A program made the position numbers and the translations under genes. Source: Raffaelea ambrosiae (lineage: Eukaryota > Ascomycota > Sordariomycetes > Ophiostomatales > Ophiostomataceae). From it: a DNA stretch of 64,000 nucleotides. This document shows, piece after piece, positions 1 through 9,961 of this stretch. Location: contig PCDI01000007.1 in assembly GCA_002778195.1 (NCBI GenBank), forward strand, positions 1,225,127 through 1,289,126. The letters are read 5' to 3'. Position 1 is the first letter of the stretch. Each line of letters starts with the position of its first letter. The notes beneath the pieces are model-generated. The model saw nothing but the letters and a program-made list of their open reading frames with translations, was not told the origin of the DNA and ran no database searches.

Positions 1-287
1 AACAACACCATCACAGGTGGACATGTTTGCAAGTGGAAGAAGCCGCGAGAAGTCCCGTGTAAGGGATTTTTGGAAACACCGAAGGATGTGACTCAGTGCA
101 ATCGAATAGGAAAGAGACGGAGAGCCAAAGGCTGAAGCAACGAGAAAGGAAAAGATAAAGAAAAAGAAAGCAAACCAAAAGAACCCCTTACACCCCATCA
201 TCGATCTCAATCTATCGTATCACCACTCATCCACCGCCGATCTCAGTCTTCTCTGTGTAAGCCGTAATCCTGCCGCCTGCTGTCTTG

Positions 288-335
288 CCATCTCTCTCTC
301 TCTCTCTCTTTTTCTCTCTCTTTTTCTCTCTGTGT
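288..335 (+). promoter_or_regulatory. CT-rich tract upstream of MFS gene
   Basis: Two runs of TC dinucleotides separated by TTTTT. Pyrimidine tracts like this are common just upstream of transcription starts in filamentous fungi. The link to the gene starting at 948 is inferred from position only. Confidence 0.4.
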
Positions 336-814
336 CGCCTTCTCTCCAAGCCATCCTCAGCTTCAACTCCCCCCCTTTTTCTCCGGTTCACCACCACTTC
401 ATCACACTGTATCGGACTCCGTGTAACAGCAAGCAATACAGGCCCCCATTCCAGCCAAACCCCTGTTGGCCCGTCTTGCTAGCTCCTCGCCCGTTTCGCC
501 CTTATTTCCCGTTTCGCTTCCCTCGCGCTTTTTCTTGCCCTCCTGATCTCGGAACACCAACCTGTTCCCCTTACCCGGGTCTAGTTCGACTGGTTCTACC
601 ACCCATTCCGTCGCATACGTCGTACCTCTCTCCAGCTACCCCAGGATCCCCTCTCCCATCCTTCTGTCTAATTTCATTTGTCGTCCGTTTCGTTTCTCGT
701 TTTGTTTCCTCCGTTGTACACCCCCCTCTCTCCATCTCTTTGGACTGTCTCTTTGTCTCTTTCCAGATCCGTGGCCGTTGACTCACTTCGCGACAGCTAC
801 CCTCACATGGTCGC

Positions 815-823
815 CATATAAGA
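815..823 (+). promoter_or_regulatory. Possible TATA element
   Basis: A CATATAAGA sequence lies about 125 bp before the MFS start codon, a plausible distance for a fungal TATA element. Many fungal promoters lack one, so this is tentative. Confidence 0.35.
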
Positions 824-947
824 GAACAAAGCTCTCTATTGTTTTTTTGTTTTATTTTCTTTCTGCGTCGCAGGGTCCGCAGGCTCGCCTTCCTCCAAGA
901 ATCCAACTACGACTGGTCCCGGGCTCGGCCTACAGACACCTGCAGCC

Positions 948-3054
948 ATGACCTTCAAAACCTGTAAGTCCTTGTTGCGCCTTTGCTTTTTGCTGCTTTC
1001 TTTTACGTCGCAGGCCATTGGCTCTTTTGCGCCTCTCCCGCAAGCCCGCTTTGAGCCAGGCTTGGCCATGGTTTATTCTTACGTATTGCTCGCGATCCAC
1101 GTCCATTCGAACCGTTGACTAACGCCTTCCAGCCCGGTCCGACGACGATGGCCGCACCGAGCACCTCGATGCCAATGGCAACTATGGCGGCCGCAACTAC
1201 GGCGGCAAGGAGAGCTCTATACTGGCCGACGAAGCGGCCGTCGCCGGTCTCGGCCCAGATCGCGGCTCCGACAGTCCCGCCGAGTTTGACGAGCTCCATG
1301 TCCAGCCGCCGTCGCACACCACCGCCCGTCGGCTGATGACCCGCATCGACCTGCACGTCGTGCCTTTCTTGGCCCTCCTCTACCTCGTGGCCTTTTTGGA
1401 TCGGTAGGCTTTGGAGAATGCTGCGGATTGTCCTGAGAAATTTCGTCCCCTTTTTTTTTTTTTAATACTAACACGTCCAGAATCAACATCGCCAATGCCC
1501 GCAGCTTCGGCCTGGCGACCGACCTCGGCCTCGACGGCGTCAAGTACAACACCGCCCTGACCATCTTCTTCGTGCCCTACATCTTCTTCGAGATCGCGTC
1601 CAACATTCTGCTGAAGCGCTTCTCCCCGCGCGTCTGGCTCAGCATGTGCGGCATGTGCTTCGCCGCCGTCACCGTCTTCCAGGGCCTGACCCACAACTAC
1701 GCCGCCATTCTGGTGACGCGCTTCTTCTTGGGCCTGTTCGAGTGCGGCATGTTCCCCGGCTGCTTCTACCTGCTGGGCATGTGGTACCGCCGCGAAGATG
1801 CCCAGCGCCGGTACTCGTTCTTCTTCTCGTCGACGTCGCTGGCCGGCGCGTTCGGTGGCCTGCTGGCCTCGGCCATTGGAAAGAGTGGGTCCACCCTCGC
1901 CCTCATCCAAGACACAGCTCGATGCCTCGGGGAGAGCCTCTCTTTCCTCCAGAGACCTGCTTGTCTTTCATCGCCCCTCTCTGCTGCCTCCCTCACTGAC
2001 AATGTCTAGTGGACCACATGCGCGGATACCGTGCGTGGAGGTGGATCTTCATCGTCGAAGGCAGCGCGTCCTTCCTCATCTGCCTCATCTTTCTCTTTAC
2101 CTTTCCGTCCTTGTAAGCAACTCTCTCCCCAGAACCGTCCACCCTGCCGCCCAAGGAGCGCCAGGCTAACACAGGCACGCAGCCCCGAGCAGGCCAAGTG
2201 GCTCCGCGAGGATGAGCGCGCCTACGTCAAGGCGCGCCTCGAGGCCGACCAGGGCAAGAACGCGGCCGAGCGCAAGATCGTCTTCCGCGACATCCTGACC
2301 GTCATGAAGGACTTCAAGATCATCCTCGGCGGCTTCATGTACTTTGGCCTCATTGTGCCCGCCTACGGCTACGCCTTTTTCAGCCCGGCCATCATCACCA
2401 CCTACAACTACGGCGCCATCCAGACCCAGCTGCACGCGGTCCCGCCCTGGGCCTCGGCGTTTGTCTTCGCCATGATCGTCGCCTTTCTGTCCGACTACAG
2501 CAAGCACCGCTTCCTGTTTGCCATTGGGCCCATTTGCATCTCGGTGGCCGGCTTCGCCATCTTGCTGGCCGTGCACGACAACACCAAGGTCCAGTACGCC
2601 GCCCTGTTCCTCATCTGCATGGGCACCTACTCGGCCATGCCCGTCATCGTGTGCTGGTTCACCATGAACCTGGGCGGGCACCACCGCCGCGCCATCGGCA
2701 CGGCCTGGCAGATCGGCTTCGGCAACATCGGCGGCATCATTGCCACCTATGCGTTTATCAGCACGGACGCGCCGCGCTACGTCAAGGGCTACAGCATCTC
2801 CATCGGCTTTGTCTGTCTGAGCGCGATCTCGTGCTGTCTGTACTATGCCGTGCTGGTGATGGAGAACCGCAAGCGAGACAAGGCGGCCCACGACATTGGT
2901 CTGACCGAGTACGAGAAGACCGAACTGGGGGTACGTTCTAGCAAACTAATGGCTTTTTTTTTTTCTTTTTTTTCTTTTGTTCTTCTCGACTTATCGCCAA
3001 TCTGACTAACTCTCTCGCTAGGATCTGAACCCCGAGTTCCGGTACATGTTATAG
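948..3054 (+). CDS. MFS transporter, anion:cation symporter (allantoate/nicotinate permease-like)
   Basis: Predicted plasma-membrane transporter of 524 aa, about the usual size for the family. Exons: 948-963, 1133-1403, 1481-1884, 2010-2112, 2183-2930, 3022-3054; every junction keeps frame. After a hydrophilic N-terminus of about 75 residues comes the family signature RIDLHVVPFLALLYLV followed by FLDRINIANA (about 75-102), then FLGLFECGMFPG and an RRED-type loop (about 160-185). These are hallmarks of the Dal5/Tna1/Seo1 branch of MFS. Later membrane segments follow (YFGLIVPAYGYAFFSPAII and several more) and a short cytosolic tail. Substrate cannot be read from sequence; allantoate, nicotinate, pantothenate, biotin and cysteine carriers all share this fold. 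Odd point: the first coding exon is only 16 nt. No neighbour suggests a pathway. Confidence 0.9.
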
Positions 3055-3388
3055 ATGGGGAAATGGGGGAAATGGTAGGAAAGCCGTACACAAAAAAAAA
3101 AGCATGGTTATTAATGAAGTCTTGATACCTTGATACCTTTGGGAAAAAAGTGATTTTGGAAATCGGAAAAAAATAAGAATAAAAAAGTCGAAAAAGTCTA
3201 CGGGGGTTGAAAACCAAAAAGCAAAAAATTACTGAGCAGAGATACAGATTTTCTTTCTGCTAATTATGTTTACTTTTTTTCTTTCTTTTGAAACAATACC
3301 CAACCCAATTTTTGTTGTTGGCCATATTACTTTTGTTTTTTACCCCCCCCCCCCCCCCCCTTGCCTCTACATGTTTGAACTTCTCGAC
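3055..3388. other. Convergent 3' intergenic region
   Basis: Lies between the 3' ends of the MFS gene (+) and the GPI mannosyltransferase (-). It is A- and T-rich with several AATAA-like words on the + strand around 3170-3185 that could serve as polyadenylation signals, and it ends in a long poly-C run. Confidence 0.6.
3343..3360. repeat. Poly-C tract (18 C)
   Basis: Uninterrupted run of 18 cytosines in the convergent 3' region. Length is likely unreliable in the assembly. Confidence 0.9.
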
Positions 3389-3413
3389 TTACTTCCGCTC
3401 ATTCTCCCCTTGT

Positions 3414-3447
<34 letters not shown>

Positions 3448-5862
3448 CCGGCACCGGCCACTCGTCGTCTTCAATCCACCACCGGCTCACCACGTCTGGA
3501 TGGCTCTCGTTCGAGTACACACCCGTGTCCCACACCACCAGCGCGCCCCGCCGCCGCCAGTCCTCGTTGAAGAATCCATTGAACCCCGTCCACGCCCGCC
3601 GCAGCGGTGTCTGGACGCCCAGGTCGGCACCCCCCGTCTTGGTGTCGGCCAGCCCAAAGAACCCATTGAGCGTCTCTTCGATGCCTTCAAAGCCGACAAT
3701 GTACCGCGGGATCTCGCCTCCGCGCCGCCGGTCGCCCCAGGTGTCCCGCTGCACCTGCTTCCGTCGCGGCTCGTCCGCATGCGGTAGCCGGGGCCACAGC
3801 TCGTCAAAGAATCGGTAGGAGACGCCCTCCCTGACAGAATCGTAGAAGCGGTCCGCCTCGTCCCGGTAGGCGGCCCGCTCGGGCGACCCCGGCGCCGTGT
3901 CCAGAGGCGGCTCGCAGGTCAGCGCCCGCGCCCGCAGCCCCGGGTACACCAGGTGCGACCGCCACGGCGTCGAGTGGCACGGCACCAGAAACAAGGCAAA
4001 CAGCTCGTCGCCGTCGCCGTCGCTCGTCATGGCCGTCTGCGGGATGGTCATAAACGAGTCGGGCACGGTGTCGAACACGGGCAGCTTGTCGGCCGGCATT
4101 TCGAGCCAGTCGTGGTGGATGCGCTCGTACTCGCTGCGCAGGAACGAAAGCACCGTCAGCGGCGCGGCCTGGTGGAAGAAAGACAGGTAGACCGCCAGAA
4201 GGGCATTGACGCCGAGCGCAGCGCCCAGCACAGCTTTGCGGGTAAGGGTGGTCTCTGGCGGTGGAGAAGTGGCCTTGGTGGAGGGGCGAGAAGAGGAGGG
4301 CGAGGGTGTATCGGCAGCAGACGGTTCCGGTCTAGGCTGGCTTGTCGTCGTGAAAAATGCGACCGCATGCGGCGCCGCGAGCACCTGCAGAATGGGCAGC
4401 AGAGGCCACAGGAAGCGGACTTCCTTGTGGGCGATGAGGGACAGAGCCGCCACGGTGGTAGCGGCGGCAAAAGCAAGGGCTTTTTGCGCATTGGCCGTCT
4501 GCAGGGCAGCAGCGTCGGCCGCCCCAGCCACAGCGGTAGTGTGCTGGGTGAGCGCTGCGTACGTCCCGTACAGGGCAAACGGCAGGCTGGTCATGGTCAG
4601 AAGCGGCAGGCCCTGTGAAAGATAGTAGTGCCAGTCATTGCGGCCATAGAAGACGGCAATGTCCTTGGTCAGATTGATGTCGAGGAAGGTGTAGGCTGGG
4701 AAGGTCCAGACGCCGTAGTACAGCTGATCCGAGACGGCAGACAGGCCCAGGACAAGCAGACCCGAACCGACGATCTCGGCGGCCAGACGCACAAGGACGG
4801 CACGGCTCAGGGTCGACGAGGCGGCCGGGCCGTCCAAGGTCATGCGCGTCACGGCAATGGTCAGCAAGGCCACCCAAATGAGAATATTGGTTGGCCGCAG
4901 GACGACGGCCGTGGCCGCCAGGAGGAGGGACGTACGGAGGCTGTTGGGATGTCAGGCAACAATGTCAGAAATGGAGTACGGAAAAGGCACACAGCAAGCC
5001 CAAACATACCGTCGAACGGCCGCCTTGGAGAACAAAGTCTCGGCCGTGACGTCAGCCGCGCTGCCAAACAGCTGCCAGGGCCAGAAGGCGAGGGCAGCCG
5101 AGGTCAGCACGGTCTCGAGGCCGTTAGAAAAGGTGCGCGTGCCGCAGTACCACTGCCACGGGTTGACAATGCACATCCAGAGCTTGGCAGTTAGTAGACA
5201 CACAGAGGAAGATCGACACAACAAGGAGGAACCAGTGGCGTACCGTGGCCCAGGTGGCATTGTCGTTCTGGCCGTACAGCTGGCTGGCCAGGCGCCACAC
5301 ATAGTACTCGCCCACGGCGGAGAAGACGCCCTGCGCGACGCCCGGCAGGTAGGACAGGACGATGGCGCGCAGAGGGCCCACAATGTGCATCAGCTGCATA
5401 AGGCCCTCGGCCGCGGCGTAGACGCCGGCGAACAGCACAGGGTGCAGCGATGTGCGCAGCTGGTATCGCCACTCCTAAGAGAGGAAGGTGAGCACGCGAC
5501 CAGAAGATGAGGAGAACTTGCTTGTCAGCTCGAGTTCGACCTACCCATGTGATCCAGGCTCCGCTGGCCGGCCCGTGGACCAGCTTCCAGGCCGGCTCGA
5601 GCGCCTGGAAGTACTCGTCCGGCTGGAAGAAGGTGCGGATACACAGCGCGGCGCAGAACCGGAGGCCCAGCAGGACCGTCAGCACGTCCGACTTTTGCGC
5701 GTCGAGCACCTCCTGGTGGAGCGGCGCAACGGCCCTGGCCTCGGCATGCGATAGGGTTGGCTTGGCACCGGCTGGTGGTGGTGGTGTAGACGTGGCGGCA
5801 GATCCCGATGAAGAAGCTGGTGCGGACTGGCCGGCCTTGGCCTTGCCTTGGGAAGAAGACAT
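3389..5862 (-). CDS. GPI10: GPI mannosyltransferase 3 (GT22 family)
   Basis: Predicted ER polytopic enzyme adding the third, alpha-1,2-linked mannose to the GPI-anchor precursor (yeast Gpi10, human PIG-B). Exons, in transcript order: 5862-5545, 5474-5244, 5182-5010, 4940-3389; 757 aa. The N-terminal 55 residues are Ser/Ala/Pro-rich and low-complexity. The first luminal loop carries RTFFQPDEYFQALEPAW (about 76-92) with the acidic pair expected for GT22 catalysis, and HKEVRF (about 412-417) is the second family hallmark. Many hydrophobic segments lie between. The C-terminal third (DVVSRWWIEDDEWPVPG) is hydrophilic, ending in an Ala-Gln repeat. ALG9, ALG12 and SMP3 are related GT22 enzymes; the FQPDEYFQ/EP pattern and large C-terminal domain favour GPI10. 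Acceptors follow CTAAC or CTGAC branch sites. Confidence 0.9.
3413..3446 (-). repeat. Hexamer repeat encoding Ala-Gln
   Basis: The sequence TGAGCC is repeated about five times on the + strand, encoding (AQ)n at the C-terminus of the GPI mannosyltransferase. Confidence 0.85.
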
Positions 5863-8373
5863 CGTGAAGCTGTCTCCAAAGAAAAGGAGAGCACGACACT
5901 GGTGTGGGATAGGACAATGAGAAACGGAAAAAGAAAATCCCTCGTTTTCACATCATAGTCGATGCGAACTCGAATTGATGAAACGTATGTGTTTGCATCC
6001 AAAGAACAACGGGCTGTTGTGGCCGTGTGTCTGGTTTGGCCAGCTGGAAGCTTCAAAAAAAAGCTCCATAATAGCTGGGAGCTTGAAAACGTGACCGAAT
6101 GATAGGGTAGGACAGCAACTACTCAGCCTAGTGCTTGGGTGGTGGAACAGCAAGGTGTGGGGCATGTTGTGCCTATGTACTGGCAGCATGTTCCCCTCAT
6201 ATGCCCTCAACCATTTGCCCAATTATCACAGACACACATAATTGTGATTGGCTCTCAAAGCAACGGTTTTACTACGAAAACACAGAAACGAAGCAGCAGG
6301 AAGAAAGAGCAAGACTCTGTGATAACATGGCAGTCTCGCGGGGCTGGCTCTGCTCTTTTTTTTTTTCTCTTTTTTTTCCGTACCTTGGAAACAGGCTTCT
6401 TCCATCACTTTCATCTTGCGGTTCCCTCTCTTTTCTTGCCCTCGGTTTTCGGTGTTGAAATACTTCCAGGAGTGGGTTTCAGGAATAATGAACTCTTGGG
6501 TCGACAAGAACAAAGTTAGAAATAGTGGCTTGATCGTTTCACTTTTGTGTGCGTGTGTACCTGCATGCGTGTCTGTCTGGTTTCCCATCTACTACTAGAC
6601 AACCAGGAAAAGGTCTGGGATGGTTGCGTATGGATGGTAGAAATTAGCATTAAAAATCTCGTGGCCGAGCCATGCCAGTTTCTCGTTTTCTTTATTTATA
6701 TATGTATATTCTGATTTCTGTCCCTGTACCATGCCGATTCCCGTCCCGTCTTGTCATGCAAGATTTCAGCCTGCCATGCAATGCAACTACGCCGCCATGG
6801 ACATGGGCGACCGTGTAGTTGGGACCGGCAACGTGCCGTTTGTCATGACAGTTGCCCGCGATATGGACATGTTTGTTGCACGCAGCATCGCCAACACTCG
6901 GACATTGACCGCTTGCTGGTCTTTCTTTACCGAGGTCTATCGTACCACCAAATTTCTTACATTGATGGAAAGGCTGGGCGGCGAAAAGCTCAATCGCACC
7001 CCCGTATGCGTTCTCTGCTTCTTCTTCTTCTTCCCCCCCTGCTTCCTTTATTCTCCTCTCTTCTGGGGGGCCGTTAATTGATGGAAATCACTGACGTCCC
7101 GGATCACAGTTGACACTTTCAAAGCCACCGTTGCTAAGCTATTTATTACAGTTTCTTTTGAATTGTTCAAGTAAAAAGGGTCAGTTCTCATCTTGTCTTG
7201 ATCACAAGAGGGAAATGAACAACAGCAACTAAAAAGAAATAAAACTAGCAATAAGAATGGAACAACTACGAGTACAGTGCAGGCAGAAGTCTCCATTCTG
7301 ACGTAGTTACTCTCAATAGTAACTGACTACACATGGTTGGTCAGGCGACAGTGGATCCGACCTATGACCTCTCTCCATTGTCTGCCGGTCGGCACCTCAA
7401 GAGGGGCGAGCCTACCCCGCCGCAATCGGACAGCACATTGGGGCAAGCTGCGGAAAGAGCGACTACCAAACGAGGCAAGAGCCCATGCAAGCTGCAGCCG
7501 TTTTCAGAGATCTACAAGAAGGCTGTCATATCAGTCGATTTTGTCATCCACGAAGCTCATGCAAGTCGGTATAGCTACACCGTACGTTGCTCGGCATTGC
7601 TATGCATGTTTCCCACGTCTCCCACGTCTTCCATGGCTCGGCATCCATCTCGTGTCTACGGAATGACATCCAAGAACCTGTGTCAACCCGTGTCAACCAG
7701 CCTTCTCCAACGACGCTTTGCTTCGGCATTACAAGTCGGGTGCATGCGGTGACGAACTGGCGCGGTACCACCATAGATTGTCTGAGAGGACCCTTCTTTA
7801 TCAACTTGCGCGGCTGATTCGATTCGTCCATTCGCATGCACTTGCACTTAGGGGTTTAGATGCGCTCCTGGATGGTTTGGTAAGGGTTGCAGCGCGGTGC
7901 AACTGCACTTAGGGGTTTAGGGGGGTTTTGCGGACGGCAGGCGCTAGGAACTTAGGGGCTTAGGGGCTTGCAGGGGGGTGCTGCTTGCGGTGGTTTCTGT
8001 GTGTCAAAGGCCGCCCCAGGCCGAGCCAAGAATCGCGGCTCTGGCATTTGGAGTCGTGCGATTGGGCCGTGGTAGCTCTATCTACCCTATCTTAGCTTGT
8101 GGGCGTCTGTCTTACTCAACGATCAACCCCCCCTCCTCGCCTGTCTCGCCTCTTTCAGACTCCCCCTGGTTACGGACCTTTTGTTGGTACAAGAGCAGAC
8201 CGCTCCCAGTCTGTCATTCTGCCCAATTCTGTAGTTCCTCACTCTTTCCTTCTGACAAGATCTGCCCAGACCGCTCTCAAGTACCGCTTCAATTGGAGGA
8301 TCGTCAACCTCCACGCCAGCTTTCCAAGCCCCCCCCCCCGCCTTACTACACCTTCTCTTCTATTCCTCGCAGC
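5863..8373. other. Divergent intergenic region, GPI10 / ornithine aminotransferase
   Basis: About 2.5 kb shared by two divergently transcribed genes. It contains a T-rich block (6355-6380), an AT-rich stretch near 6690-6715, a TTAGGGG-rich patch at 7844-7975, and a pyrimidine/C-rich leader from about 8100 to 8370. Open frames at 6731-7081 and 7333-7752 show no recognisable domain and I treat them as chance. Confidence 0.6.
7842..7978. repeat. TTAGGGG-rich patch with a repeated 17-mer
   Basis: A 17-mer, TGCACTTAGGGGTTTAG, occurs at 7844-7860 and again at 7904-7920. CTTAGGGGCTTAGGGGCTT follows at 7951-7969. There are at least four TTAGGGG words plus one TTTAGGGGGG within 130 bp, about 400-530 bp before the ornithine aminotransferase start. 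AGGGG is the yeast stress element core and TTAGGG the telomere/Tbf1-type word; function is unknown. Confidence 0.8.
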
Positions 8374-9961
8374 ATGGCGCCTCACGCAGACAACACCTCC
8401 ACCTCGTCGGCTGGCCTGACCACGGCTGCCGACCACTTCCACGCCACTTCCACCAAGCAGGCCATGGCCGTCGAGGAAGAGCGTGCCGCCCACAACTACC
8501 ATCCCATCCCCGTCGTCTTCGCCAAGGCCCAGGGCGTCAATGTCTGGGACCCCGAGGGCAAGCACTACATTGATTTCCTGTCCGCCTACAGCGCCGTCAA
8601 CCAGGGCCACTGCCACCCGGAGCTGGTCAAGGCCCTCACCGAGCAGGCCGGCCGTCTGACCCTGAGCTCGCGCGCCTTCCACAACGATGTCTTCCCTGTC
8701 TGGGCCGAGAAGATCCACCAGACCTTCGGCTACGACATGGTGCTGCCCATGAACACCGGCGCCGAGGCCGTCGAGACCGCCATCAAGATTGCCCGCAAGT
8801 GGGCCTACAAGGTCAAGAAGGTGCCCCAGGGCCAGGCCCTGGTCTTTGGTGCCGCCGACAACTTCCACGGACGGACGGTAAGGCCCCTTGACCGCAGAGC
8901 CCCCTAGAGAACAGACGACCCCAGAGTCCGGGGAGGCAGATGAGCCTCTCAGAGAATTGAAGTAGGAAGTTTAGCCCACGTGTACTAGATGGCCGCCATC
9001 TCCCTCTCGACCGACCCCGAGTCCCGCGACAACTACGGCCCGTACGTGCCTAACATCTCCGCCATTGTGCCCTCCACCGGCAAGCCCATCCGCTACAACA
9101 ACGTCGCCGACCTCGAGGAGGCCTTCGCCGCCCACGGCAAGGAGACCGCCGCGTTCATTGTCGAGCCCATCCAGGGCGAGGCCGGCGTGGTCGTGCCCGA
9201 CAACGACTACCTGACCAAGGTGCACGCCCTCTGCCGCCAGCACAACGTCTTGCTGATCTGCGACGAGATCCAGACCGGCATCGCCCGCACGGGCCGCATG
9301 CTCTGCTTCGAGTGGGCCGGCATCAAGCCCGATCTGGTGACGCTGGGCAAGGCCATCTCGGGCGGCCTCTACCCGGTCAGCGCCGTCCTGGCCGACAAGG
9401 ACCTGATGCTCGTCGTCGAGCCCGGCACCCACGGCTCCACCTACGGCGGCAACCCGCTGGGCTGCGCCGTGTCCATCCGCGCGCTCGAGCTCATCGAGGA
9501 GGGCAACCTGGTGGCGCAGTCCGAGAAGCTGGGCAACATCTTTCGCGAGGGCGTTGCCGCCTTCCAGTCGCCGATTGTGCAGACGATCCGGGGCAAGGGA
9601 CTGCTGAACGCGGTGGTGATTGACGAGTCGGCCGCGAACGGGCGGACGGCATGGGACCTGTGCCTGCTGCTGAAAGACAAGGGCCTGTTGGTGAGTCAAC
9701 CCGGCAAAGACGTTCTTTTTTTTTGCTTTTTTTTTTGGTTGGGGGNGGGGGGGGGGCTTTTTTTTTAATTTTGTGCTTTTCTTTTATTTCTTTTCACCTC
9801 CTGTTCTCACTAACACAACCAAGGCTAAACCAACTCACGGCAACATCATTCGGTTTGCCCCTCCTCTGATCATCACGGAGGAGGAGGTGCGCAAGGCGCT
9901 GGCCATCATTGGCGAGTCGCTCAAAGAGCTGCCGAATGCTCCAAAGGGTGAGGCTCACTAA
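8374..9961 (+). CDS. CAR2: Ornithine aminotransferase
   Basis: PLP enzyme converting ornithine and 2-oxoglutarate to glutamate-5-semialdehyde and glutamate, the second step of arginine catabolism; cytosolic in fungi. Exons 8374-8877, 8989-9690, 9824-9961; 447 aa, the usual length. Visible family marks: HYHPIPVVF-type N-terminus (here NYHPIPVVFAKAQGVNVWDPEG), YSAVNQGHCHP, PMNTGAEAVETA, NFHGRT at the first junction, VEPIQGEAGVVVP, CDEIQTGIARTG, and LGKAISGGLYPVSAV with the PLP lysine at about residue 289. The start ATGGCGCCTCACGC follows a C-rich leader ending in TCGCAGC. The upstream frame stays open for about 130 codons but has no in-frame ATG, so I keep this start. The second intron contains an ambiguous base inside a G run. 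Confidence 0.95.
9741..9756. repeat. Poly-G run with ambiguous base
   Basis: G run inside the second intron of the ornithine aminotransferase gene, broken by one N at 9746. This marks an assembly or sequencing uncertainty in a homopolymer. Confidence 0.9.

Larger units (their letters stand above)
1..947. other. Intergenic / promoter of the MFS gene
   Basis: No gene recognised. The stretch holds a CT-rich tract (about 288-335, mostly CTCTCT with TTTTT interruptions) and a generally pyrimidine-rich, proline-coding-like + strand up to about 780. This is typical of a fungal promoter and leader. Open frames here translate to Pro/Ser/Phe low-complexity sequence and match no family I know. Confidence 0.7.

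Noticed and set aside
7842..7978. Interstitial telomere
   Set aside because: The TTAGGGG words are spaced and not a continuous array; called a motif cluster instead.
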